Positions 1 to 5,717 of a stretch of DNA of 6,081 nt are shown piece after piece. The notes beneath the pieces were generated by a model, which saw only the letters and a list, made by a program, of their open reading frames with translations, did not search any database and was not told where the DNA came from. The position numbers and the translations under genes were made by a program. The stretch comes from Pseudomonadota bacterium. GTDB lineage: Bacteria; Pseudomonadota; Alphaproteobacteria; UBA9655. Positions within the stretch are counted from its first letter, which is position 1. Each line of letters begins with the position of its first letter. Location: positions 1-6,081 of the forward strand of contig JAKBAL010000142.1 of NCBI GenBank assembly GCA_021809225.1. The letters are read 5' to 3'.

Positions 1-29
1 ATTGCGAGGAGCGTATGCTCCGAAGCAAT
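1..29. repeat. Hairpin-forming intergenic repeat at the window edge
   Basis: The arms ATTGC (1-5) and GGAGC (8-12) pair with GCTCC (17-21) and GCAAT (25-29) around a GTAT loop, with a small GA/GAA internal loop. The pattern 'attgcgaggagc...gaagcaatcc' resembles a palindromic intergenic repeat that I recall as dispersed in many copies in various bacterial genomes. Only one copy is seen here, and it may be cut by the window start, so calling it dispersed is inference. No U-run follows directly that would make it a clear terminator on the plus strand, although a short T-rich stretch starts at 33. Confidence 0.5.
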
Positions 30-50
30 CCATTTTTTAAATTTAAACAC

Positions 51-70
51 CCAATTTTCATGTTAATTGG
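51..70. promoter_or_regulatory. Inverted repeat upstream of the formate dehydrogenase remnant
   Basis: CCAATT (51-56) and AATTGG (65-70) form a perfect 6-bp inverted repeat around 8 bases, 31 bases before the ATG at 101. A TATAAG hexamer (72-77) next to it could be a -10 element, but no acceptable -35 is seen at 16-18 bases. It could be an operator of the old gene or chance in AT-rich DNA. Confidence 0.2.
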
Positions 71-100
71 CTATAAGATAGAAATTTAATGGAGTAATAA

Positions 101-235
101 ATGGCTAAAACTATATGCGTGCTCTATGAGGATCCTATTACAGGATACCCTAAAATATATCCTCGTGATGATATCTCAACAGTTTGTGATGAATTTCTCG
201 CTCGTGTAAAAAGGAGCGAAAGAGTATGTTTCTAA
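101..235 (+). pseudogene. 5' remnant of NAD-dependent formate dehydrogenase (44 codons)
   Basis: An ATG at 101 is preceded by GGAG (91-94) at good spacing and opens a 44-residue frame. Its first ~26 residues, including ICVLYEDP, GYPK and PRDD, match what I remember of the extreme N-terminus of bacterial NAD-dependent formate dehydrogenases (for example ...VLCVLYDDPVDGYPK.Y.RDD...). Those enzymes are about 400 residues long and oxidise formate to CO2 with NAD+. From about residue 27 the resemblance ends and the frame stops at 233-235. The Rossmann fold and every catalytic residue are missing, so no enzyme activity is possible. The intact ribosome binding site and N-terminus, joined directly to the next gene, suggest an internal deletion that removed most of the gene. 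The remnant overlaps the next coding region by 10 bases and may now serve as its translated leader. Family assignment is from memory and not searched. Confidence 0.55.
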
Positions 236-867
236 ATCGATCTGATGCGGGGCGCAAACTTGCGACAAAATTAAAAAAGTATCAAATTGAACAACCAATA
301 CTGCTTGCTTTGCCTAGGGGTGGTGTGCCTATTGGATACGAGGTAGCTCAAGCTCTTAAGGCCCCGTTAGATGTTCTTGTTGTTCGAAAAATTGGAACTC
401 CATGGAACCCTGAATTAGGGATTGGGGCCGTTGCTCCTGGCGTAGAAGTTCTTGATGAGGCTTCCCTCCGCGGACTCGGTATAAAAGCTTCTGAGCTTGG
501 GGAAATTATTGAACAAGAGAAGCAAGAACTGAAACGGCGTCAAAAACTCTATCAACATGGGGAAGTCCTTCTCAACATTACGGGGAAAACTGTCATTCTG
601 ATCGATGATGGTCTTGCAACGGGTGTGACGACACGGGCGGCTATTCAAGCCATTAAAAAGTTGAAGCCCGCTAAATTAATTCTCGCTGTACCAGTGGGAC
701 CCAATGATACCGTGGAGAAGTTAAGTGAACTCGTAGATGATTTGATATGTCTAGAAAGACCATATGACTTCTATGCAGTGGGTGCATTCTATCACAGTTT
801 TCCACAAGTTTCCGATGAAGAGGTGATCAGCTTGCTTAAAAAAGCAAAAGAGGACAGAAAAAAATGA
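226..867 (+). CDS. Phosphoribosyltransferase-family protein (COG1926 type)
   Basis: The 213-residue protein has a type I phosphoribosyltransferase fold signature. The PRPP-binding loop is VILIDDGLATG followed by TT (residues 123-136), with the paired acidic residues D127-D128 and Thr/Gly residues that hold the PRPP phosphate. The N-terminal half carries LALPRGGVP (residues 28-35), LDVLVVRKIG and NPELGIGAVAPG, which are characteristic of the COG1926 'predicted phosphoribosyltransferase' group. The length is normal for a stand-alone member. No signal peptide or membrane segment is seen, so it is cytoplasmic. The substrate of this group is not established. The start at 226 is supported by AGGAG (212-216) nine bases upstream and by alignment of the N-terminus with the family. 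The start overlaps the formate dehydrogenase remnant, so the gene may be expressed from that gene's old promoter. The next gene lies 161 bases away behind its own control region. Confidence 0.85.
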   Translation: MFLNRSDAGRKLATKLKKYQIEQPILLALPRGGVPIGYEVAQALKAPLDVLVVRKIGTPWNPELGIGAVAPGVEVLDEASLRGLGIKASELGEIIEQEKQELKRRQKLYQHGEVLLNITGKTVILIDDGLATGVTTRAAIQAIKKLKPAKLILAVPVGPNDTVEKLSELVDDLICLERPYDFYAVGAFYHSFPQVSDEEVISLLKKAKEDRKK

Positions 868-927
868 TGTCCCACGACACTGAAACGCATCTGTAAGATA
901 AATTTTTTAGGGAGTAGAAATAGAAAA

Positions 928-943
928 TTAACGAAAAATTAAC
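928..943 (+). promoter_or_regulatory. CtrA box (TTAA-N7-TTAAC) upstream of ctrA
   Basis: TTAA at 928-931 and TTAAC at 939-943 are separated by exactly seven bases (932-938). This is the full consensus for CtrA binding known from Caulobacter and other Alphaproteobacteria. It lies 85 bases before the ctrA start codon, so autoregulation is the simplest reading. A further TTAA begins at 961, so the three TTAA starts fall at 0, 11 and 33 bases, all multiples of 11 and on about the same face of the helix. Confidence 0.7.
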
Positions 944-965
944 TGAAAGCTTGCTAAACCTTAAT
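939..965 (+). promoter_or_regulatory. Possible CtrA-activated promoter of ctrA
   Basis: In CtrA-activated promoters the second TTAA half-site commonly lies over the -35 region. Here CTTAAT (960-965), matching TATAAT at four of six positions, follows that half-site after a 17-base spacer (943-959). Transcription would then start near 972 with a leader of about 57 bases. An alternative pairing is TTGCTA (951-956) with CTTAAT (974-979), also with a 17-base spacer. The two cannot be told apart from sequence. Confidence 0.3.
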
Positions 966-1014
966 AAATACAGCTTAATGTCATTGAGACAATACAACAT
1001 TCAATGACCTCTAC

Positions 1015-1025
1015 AGGGAGGAGGG
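1015..1025 (+). promoter_or_regulatory. Strong ribosome binding site of ctrA
   Basis: The purine block AGGGAGGAGGG contains AGGAGG at 1019-1024, four bases before the ATG at 1029. It fixes the ctrA start and predicts efficient translation, in contrast to parE and tsaE in this window, where no such site is seen. Confidence 0.75.
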
Positions 1026-1028
1026 TAA

Positions 1029-1760
1029 ATGCGCGTTTTATTGGTAGAAGATGATTCATCAACCGCAAAAACGATTGAATTGACTTTACGGGCAGAGGGA
1101 TTCGTTGTGGATACAACTGATCTTGGGGAAGATGGTCTTGAGATTGGAAAACTTTATGACTATGACCTGATCATTCTTGATCTTATGCTGCCTGATATGG
1201 ATGGGTATGAAGTCTTAAGGCGTCTTCGAGCAGCCCACATTATAACTCCCATTCTGATCCTGTCGGGTTTGAGTGAGATTTCGGACAAAGTAAAAGGATT
1301 GGGGTTTGGAGCTGATGATTATCTTACAAAGCCCTTTAATAAAAATGAGCTTACTGCCCGTGTGCAAGCTATTATTCGGCGCTCCAAAGGGCATGCAGAA
1401 TCCATTATTCGTACAGGGCATTTGATTGTAAATTTGCAAGCGCGCGCTGTTGAAATCGATGGACGTCCTGTTCGTTTGACAGGAAAGGAATATGCCATTT
1501 TAGAGCTGTTATCTTTGCGTAAAGGTACGACATTAACGAAAGAAATGTTCTTAAATCACCTTTATGGGGGTATTGATGAACCTGAGCTCAAAATTATAGA
1601 TGTCTTCATCTGTAAATTAAGAAAGAAACTTTGCGATGCTCTTGGCGGAGTAAATTATATTGAAACCGTTTGGGGGCGTGGTTATGTTTTGAGAGATTCT
1701 AATGAGAATAACTCAACTCATGAGCCTCCCTTAGGGAAAGTTCTGTCTCGACGCGCTTGA
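1029..1760 (+). CDS. ctrA: Cell-cycle response regulator CtrA (OmpR/PhoB family)
   Basis: The 243-residue protein is a two-domain response regulator. The receiver domain (about 1-120) has the acidic pocket E7/D8/D9, the phospho-acceptor D51 in [10 protein letters not shown], the switch residue S79 and the conserved K101 in TKPF. The winged-helix DNA-binding domain (about 128-225) contains the stretch from LTGKEY through [31 protein letters not shown] and [12 protein letters not shown], which is nearly identical to Caulobacter CtrA as I remember it. In that family CtrA receives phosphate through the CckA-ChpT relay, silences the replication origin and activates genes for division, DNA methylation, motility and envelope functions. 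None of its partners is in the window. The protein is about 12 residues longer than the 231-residue Caulobacter form. Its tail (residues ~226-243) is not conserved and ends in LSRRA instead of the Ala-Ala that ClpXP recognises in Caulobacter. The start is set by a strong Shine-Dalgarno, and a CtrA box upstream suggests autoregulation. Confidence 0.96.
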   Translation: MRVLLVEDDSSTAKTIELTLRAEGFVVDTTDLGEDGLEIGKLYDYDLIILDLMLPDMDGYEVLRRLRAAHIITPILILSGLSEISDKVKGLGFGADDYLTKPFNKNELTARVQAIIRRSKGHAESIIRTGHLIVNLQARAVEIDGRPVRLTGKEYAILELLSLRKGTTLTKEMFLNHLYGGIDEPELKIIDVFICKLRKKLCDALGGVNYIETVWGRGYVLRDSNENNSTHEPPLGKVLSRRA

Positions 1761-1868
1761 GAGCAGAAAAGCAGAAAGATAGGAAAGAAGTATTTATACA
1801 AGTCAAAGACTACCGTTCTAAACTTATCTCATTTTCTAAATTCTGCTCTCTTCTGCCTTTCTGCTCTC
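1759..1868. repeat. Inverted repeat spanning the ctrA stop and the ctrA-parE gap
   Basis: GAGAGCAGAAA (1759-1769), which begins inside the ctrA stop codon, is perfectly complementary to TTTCTGCTCTC (1858-1868). A second partial partner, TTCTGCTCTC, lies at 1841-1850. Transcribed RNA could fold into a long-range stem enclosing about 90 bases. There is no U-run directly after either arm, so a classical Rho-independent terminator is not supported. Confidence 0.6.
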
Positions 1869-1876
1869 TTCTGCCT
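1841..1876. repeat. Two perfect tandem copies of an 18-bp unit
   Basis: The unit TTCTGCTCTCTTCTGCCT occurs at 1841-1858 and again at 1859-1876 without mismatch. The unit itself contains the TTCTGC motif twice. Its length is a multiple of three, so the frame that continues into parE stays open and reads FCSLLP twice. It looks like a recent slippage duplication. Confidence 0.9.
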
Positions 1877-1899
1877 TATCTCATCTTTTTTTCTGAATT

Positions 1900-1935
1900 C
1901 TGCTATACTGCGTCACTGCAACACTGCTATACTGC
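1900..1935. repeat. Two direct copies of CTGCTATACTGC 24 bp apart
   Basis: CTGCTATACTGC lies at 1900-1911 and 1924-1935, with related ACTGC elements between (around 1915-1927). The 24-bp period is again a multiple of three. Each copy contains TATACT, a good -10 hexamer, and the second copy ends five bases before the parE ATG. Confidence 0.85.
1928..1933 (+). promoter_or_regulatory. Possible -10 element for a leaderless parE transcript
   Basis: TATACT matches the -10 consensus at five of six positions. Transcription starting seven bases after it would begin at the A of the parE ATG (1940). This fits the lack of any Shine-Dalgarno before that ATG. No -35 hexamer is recognisable at the right distance, and an identical TATACT at 1904-1909 competes as a candidate. 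Confidence 0.25.
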
Positions 1936-1939
1936 CCCT

Positions 1940-3904
1940 ATGAGTGAACTTTTTTCAAAATCACTGGCAGCGACTGAAACCTACTCGGCCAAAGATATTG
2001 AAGTCTTGGAAGGGCTAGAACCTGTTCGCCGCCGCCCTGGCATGTACATTGGAGGAACGGATGAGCGAGCCCTCCATCATCTTGTGGTTGAAGTTTTAGA
2101 CAATGCTATGGATGAAGCTGTGGCGGGTCATGCAAGTCGCATTGATCTTATGATCCATAGAGACGGGTCGATTTCTGTACGGGATAATGGTCGAGGAATT
2201 CCAATCGATCCTCATCCAAAATTTCCCAATAAATCCGCCCTTGAAGTTATTCTAACAACCCTTCATTCTGGTGCAAAATTTGGGGGAAAATCTTATAAAA
2301 CGTCAGGAGGCCTTCATGGCGTCGGCCTTTCCGTTGTCAATGCGCTTTCTAAACGCCTTGTCGTTGAAATCTCTTCAAATCGCGAACTGTGGCGCCAGGA
2401 ATATGCAGAGGGTCAACCCCTTACTCCTTTAGAAAACAAGGGACCGAGTGCTTATCGCCGAGGGACATTTATCACATTCTGGCCTGATCCCAAGATATTT
2501 GGGGATGAAATTCGATTTAAACCCGCCATCCTTTTTAAGATGGCTCGGTCAAAAGCTTATCTCTTTAAAGGTGTCACAATTCATTGGCATTGTGATGAGA
2601 CGCTGTGCACGGATACGATCCCTCCCCAAGCCATCTTTCATTTTCCAGGGGGTATCTCTGATTATCTAAAAGAAACTTTAGAGGGGATTCCTCTTGCAAC
2701 ACCTGCTCCTTTTTCAGGGGAAGCAAGTTTTCCTGAAGGGGAAGGACATGTTGAATGGGCCATTGCTTGGGCTTTAGAAGGGGAGGGCTTTTGTACCTCT
2801 TACTGTAATACGATTATGACACCTGAAGGGGGAACGCATGAGAATGGCTTTCGTCAAGCCATCGTTCGCGGCCTCCGAGCTTACGGGGATCGTGTAGGCA
2901 ATAAAAAAGCAGCGCAAGTAACGGCAGAAGATTGTTTTGTAGGAACATCTTGCGTCCTATCTGTGTTTTTGAGAAACCCACAATTTCAAGGTCAAACAAA
3001 AGAAAAGCTGGTCTCGCAAGAGGCGAGTCGACTGATTGAGTCCAGCCTTAAGGACCATCTTGATCATTGGCTAACAGCCAATCCCGACGCAGGGCACAGC
3101 TTGCTCAATCATGTGATTGAGCAAATGGAAGAGCGATTGCGTCGTAAGCAATTTAAGGAAATTAGTAGGGCTTCAGCTACCCGTAAGTTACGCCTTCCGG
3201 GCAAGCTTGCAGATTGCAGTATTGGATCTGCTGAGGGAACGGAGATCTTTCTTGTGGAAGGAGACTCGGCAGGAGGATCGGCAAAACAAGCGCGGGATCG
3301 AAAGACGCAAGCCATTTTGCCTCTTCGGGGAAAAATCTTGAATGTGGCAAGTTCAACCAAGGACAAAATGCAGGCCAACCGAGAAATTGCTGATATGATT
3401 TTGGCTCTTGGTTGTGGGTCTGGAAAAGACTGTGATCCTAAAAAGCTTCGCTATGAACGGATCATTATTATGACCGATGCTGATGTTGATGGGGCTCACA
3501 TTGCGTCTCTTCTGATCACCTTCTTTTTCCAACAAATGCGTCCTCTTGTGGAGTTAGGGCATCTTTACTTGGCCCAACCACCCTTGTACCGCCTGACTTA
3601 TGGGGGCAAAAGCATTTATGCTCATGATGATGCTCACCGAGAGCGTCTTTTAGCCACTGCATTCAAAGGTGGAAAAAAGGTGGATATCAGTCGGTTTAAG
3701 GGACTTGGAGAAATGCCAGCGATCCAGCTTAAGGAAACAACTATGGATCCTCAAAAGCGCATTTTGCAACGTGTCCTCTTGCCTCCGCAAGTAGATTCGC
3801 AAGATATAACCTTATTTGTTGAAGATCTCATGGGACGTAATCCTGAAAAGCGGTTTACTTACATTCAGGAAAATGCTCAGTTTGTAAGGGATTTGGATGT
3901 TTAG
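1940..3904 (+). CDS. parE: DNA topoisomerase IV subunit B (ParE)
   Basis: ParE is the ATPase subunit of topoisomerase IV. With ParC it passes one DNA duplex through another and unlinks daughter chromosomes. The 654-residue protein has the GHKL ATPase site: E51/N55 in EVLDNAMDEA, D82 in RDNGRGIP, and the lid SGGLHGVG (122-129). The transducer domain follows, and then the TOPRIM domain with EGDSAGGSAKQ (440-450), PLRGKILNV (461-469) and the metal-binding DADVDG (513-518). The C-terminal part has QPPLYR (546-551) and RFKGLGEM (585-592). The length and the alphaproteobacterial N-terminal pattern (YSAKDIEVLEGLEPVRRRPGMYIGG) favour ParE over GyrB, which is usually about 800 residues. I chose the ATG at 1940 because conservation begins shortly after it. 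The frame is open back to a TTG at 1757, but that stretch encodes only repeat-derived low-complexity sequence. No Shine-Dalgarno precedes 1940. Confidence 0.95.
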   Translation: MSELFSKSLAATETYSAKDIEVLEGLEPVRRRPGMYIGGTDERALHHLVVEVLDNAMDEAVAGHASRIDLMIHRDGSISVRDNGRGIPIDPHPKFPNKSALEVILTTLHSGAKFGGKSYKTSGGLHGVGLSVVNALSKRLVVEISSNRELWRQEYAEGQPLTPLENKGPSAYRRGTFITFWPDPKIFGDEIRFKPAILFKMARSKAYLFKGVTIHWHCDETLCTDTIPPQAIFHFPGGISDYLKETLEGIPLATPAPFSGEASFPEGEGHVEWAIAWALEGEGFCTSYCNTIMTPEGGTHENGFRQAIVRGLRAYGDRVGNKKAAQVTAEDCFVGTSCVLSVFLRNPQFQGQTKEKLVSQEASRLIESSLKDHLDHWLTANPDAGHSLLNHVIEQMEERLRRKQFKEISRASATRKLRLPGKLADCSIGSAEGTEIFLVEGDSAGGSAKQARDRKTQAILPLRGKILNVASSTKDKMQANREIADMILALGCGSGKDCDPKKLRYERIIIMTDADVDGAHIASLLITFFFQQMRPLVELGHLYLAQPPLYRLTYGGKSIYAHDDAHRERLLATAFKGGKKVDISRFKGLGEMPAIQLKETTMDPQKRILQRVLLPPQVDSQDITLFVEDLMGRNPEKRFTYIQENAQFVRDLDV

Positions 3905-4065
3905 GATTTAAAGACATACTGCTACTTTCAAGAACGTATGCTCTCAGTTCTTATGATACAACCTATCTCGATCTTGCCGTTAGGGCACAAGTTCCACTTG
4001 CCACCTTAGACAAAAAACTCAAAATTGCAGCTAACACCGCTTGCATTCCTCTTTTAAGCCTTTAG
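3905..4065 (+). pseudogene. C-terminal remnant of a VapC-type PIN-domain toxin
   Basis: The frame in register with 3916 reads about 49 residues to a TAG at 4063-4065. It contains LSRTYALSSYD, TTYLDLAVRAQVPLATLD and KKLKIAANT, matching the C-terminal third of VapC ribonucleases of toxin-antitoxin modules, which typically read 'LSxYDAAYLELAxRxxxPLATLDxxLxxAA'. Two of the PIN-domain acidic residues survive (the Asp of SSYD and the Asp of ATLD). The N-terminal part with the other catalytic acids, any in-frame start codon and any vapB antitoxin are absent. Recognisable homology begins within about a dozen bases of the parE stop, so the break point lies there. It is almost surely dead. Its high residual similarity, with no internal stop or frameshift, suggests a fairly recent truncation. 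The 140 bases that follow (4066-4205) show no gene and no convincing terminator. Confidence 0.75.
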
Positions 4066-4205
4066 CAGCATTCCAAAAAAGATATTTCTGGGGTGTGCCA
4101 AAAAAAGTGGGGGAGGGCTGGATGAAGTCAAGTGATCTGAGCACTAACGTCAATTTCTTTTGTACCTGACGCAATGTGGAAAGGACCCCCTGGGAAAGGA
4201 AACCT

Positions 4206-4281
<76 letters not shown>

Positions 4282-4311
4282 TTGAGTATGGAGAGAAATT
4301 AATGGCATAGT
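4282..4311 (+). promoter_or_regulatory. Candidate promoter of the tsaE-amgK-murU operon
   Basis: TTGAGT (4282-4287) and CATAGT (4306-4311) match the -35 and -10 consensus at four of six positions each, with an 18-base spacer. The -35 begins at the base next to the 5' end of the divergent tRNA gene. Transcription would start around 4318-4319, at the tsaE ATG, giving a leaderless message. The same 37-base gap must also hold or adjoin the promoter of the tRNA on the other strand. Confidence 0.35.
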
Positions 4312-4318
4312 CTTGAAC

Positions 4319-4771
4319 ATGCAACAGAAAAATGGAAAACTTATTAAATCTAACGGTCCAGAAGAGACCGCCGCTGTGGCGCGGGCGCTTGCTTCTCTTT
4401 TGCGTCCCCGTGATGTTGTTTTGTTGAAAGGGGATTTAGGGGCTGGAAAATCCACCTTTGCTCGGGCTTTAATCCAAGCTTTGTGTGGAGAGGATACGGT
4501 CGTACCAAGTCCAACATTTACGCTGGTCCAGACCTATGACGCTCCAAACTTTGTTGTGTGGCACTTTGATCTTTATCGACTCATGCATTCTGAAGAAGCC
4601 TATGAATTAGGGATTGAAGAAGCCTTTATTAACGGTGTATCTCTTATCGAATGGCCAGAACGCATGGGGGAGATCCTGCCACGCGATAGTCTGGAAATTG
4701 AACTCAAGTATGGAAACCACGAGAATGAACGTATCCTCTGCTTTACAGGTTGGAAAGACCGCTTCCTTTGA
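4319..4771 (+). CDS. tsaE: tRNA threonylcarbamoyladenosine biosynthesis ATPase TsaE
   Basis: TsaE is the small ATPase that works with TsaB and TsaD to make N6-threonylcarbamoyladenosine at position 37 of ANN-decoding tRNAs. The 150-residue protein has the Walker A loop GDLGAGKS (38-45), the switch segment SPTFTLVQTY (64-73), HFDLYRL (82-88) and the LIEWPER element (109-115), all in the family's order and at its usual length. It is cytoplasmic. I chose the ATG at 4319. A TTG two codons earlier (4313) is possible and would add Met-Asn. Neither has a Shine-Dalgarno, which fits a leaderless start from the promoter just upstream. It is the first gene of a plus-strand operon and overlaps the following kinase gene by 47 bases, an order commonly seen in Alphaproteobacteria. 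Confidence 0.93.
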   Translation: MQQKNGKLIKSNGPEETAAVARALASLLRPRDVVLLKGDLGAGKSTFARALIQALCGEDTVVPSPTFTLVQTYDAPNFVVWHFDLYRLMHSEEAYELGIEEAFINGVSLIEWPERMGEILPRDSLEIELKYGNHENERILCFTGWKDRFL

Positions 4772-5717
4772 AGAAGAAAGGGTTGCATTACGTAACACGT
4801 TTCTTAAAAGAGAAGGGCTTGAGAGGGAAATTCTGATTCCTCTCCCCGTTGATGCTTCAAAGAGGCGCTATTTCCGTTTATCGAAGGCTCTTTTGATGGA
4901 TGCTCCACCCCCTCATGAAAAAACAGCGCCTTTCCAATTTATCGCTGAACTATTGGATAAGTGTGGACTCTCAGTTCCTCGCATTTACGCAAGCGATCAT
5001 ACCCAAGGATTTTTGTTGATTGAGGATTTGGGGAAACTCCCTTATCGGAAAGCTATTCAAGAAGGGATTTCTGAAAAGCTTCTTTATGGGGAAACGCTGA
5101 AGGCTCTGATTCACCTTCATCAACAAATGCTTGAGAATAAAAGCGGGCTTCCCTCTTATGATCTCGAACTTTTTTTAAGCAAAGCGTGCCTTTTTATAGA
5201 CTGGTATGATCTTCCCTTGCCAAATGAGGCAAAATCAAGTTTTAGGGACGTATGGAAGGCGGCTTATCAAAATCAGCCATGCGTTCCCCAAAGCTTCCAG
5301 CTGAAAGATGTGATGGTCGATAATCTTTTATGGTTGCCATCTCGTCAGGGCTTTAATCGCTGTGGTTTCATTGATTTTCAGGATGGGCTATGGGGCCCAA
5401 TTAGTTATGATTTGGTCTCCCTATTAGAAGATGCTCGACGCGATATCTCTCCTGGGTTTGCCAAAGAAATGTTGGAAATCTACTTTAATACTTTTCCCGA
5501 TCTTTCTCGGGAAGACTTTTGGGCAAGTTATTCTCTTTGGGGAGCGCAACGCAGTACCAGAATTTTAGGTGTTTTTTCTCGTTTGGCCAAAAGAGATGGA
5601 AACCCTCAATATTTAAAACATTTTCCGCGCTTATGGACATATTTGGGGCGAGATTTACAGCATCCTTCTCTTAAACCTGTGCGGCAATGGTTTGATGCTT
5701 ATGGGAGAGGGAGATGA
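4725..5717 (+). CDS. amgK: AmgK-like anomeric sugar kinase (phosphotransferase family, COG3178)
   Basis: AmgK phosphorylates N-acetylmuramate (and GlcNAc) at C1 with ATP, a step of peptidoglycan recycling. The 330-residue protein has the aminoglycoside-phosphotransferase kinase fold: DASKRRYFRL (43-52), MDAPPP (58-63), GFLLIEDLG (95-103), the catalytic loop LKDVMVDNLLWL (193-204) with D195 and N200, and the metal-binding IDFQDGLWGPISYD (216-229) with D217. The usual His-Arg before the catalytic Asp is Leu-Lys here. The start at 4725 lies inside tsaE. No ATG, GTG or TTG exists in frame between there and MDAPPP, so the gene must overlap tsaE. An ATG at 4710 is an alternative, and the open frame reaches back to 4614. 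The stop overlaps the start of the MurU-like gene in ATGA, indicating coupled translation and supporting the shared pathway. Substrate assignment is inference from family and neighbour. Confidence 0.85.
   Translation: MNVSSALQVGKTASFEEERVALRNTFLKREGLEREILIPLPVDASKRRYFRLSKALLMDAPPPHEKTAPFQFIAELLDKCGLSVPRIYASDHTQGFLLIEDLGKLPYRKAIQEGISEKLLYGETLKALIHLHQQMLENKSGLPSYDLELFLSKACLFIDWYDLPLPNEAKSSFRDVWKAAYQNQPCVPQSFQLKDVMVDNLLWLPSRQGFNRCGFIDFQDGLWGPISYDLVSLLEDARRDISPGFAKEMLEIYFNTFPDLSREDFWASYSLWGAQRSTRILGVFSRLAKRDGNPQYLKHFPRLWTYLGRDLQHPSLKPVRQWFDAYGRGR

Noticed and set aside
868..900. Small hairpin (TGTC...GACA) after the phosphoribosyltransferase gene as a terminator
   Set aside because: The stem is only four base pairs and the T-run lies too far downstream.
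1757..1939. N-terminal extension of ParE from a TTG at 1757
   Set aside because: The 61 extra residues are encoded by repeats, are low complexity, have no ribosome binding site and precede the point where ParE conservation begins.
4100..4106. Run of seven A on the plus strand as a terminator (T-run) for the minus-strand tRNA
   Set aside because: No stem of useful length is found directly before the T-run on the minus strand, and it lies 100 bases from the tRNA end.
4178..4200. Direct repeat GGAAAGGA (4178-4185 and 4193-4200) near the tRNA 3' end as an attachment site
   Set aside because: It is only 8 bases of purine-rich sequence 15 bases apart, with no integrase or duplicated tRNA end in the window.
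4614..4724. Longer kinase start at 4614 or 4710
   Set aside because: It would add up to 37 residues fully inside tsaE that do not resemble the family; the ATG at 4725 gives a typical length. The 4710 start is not fully excluded.
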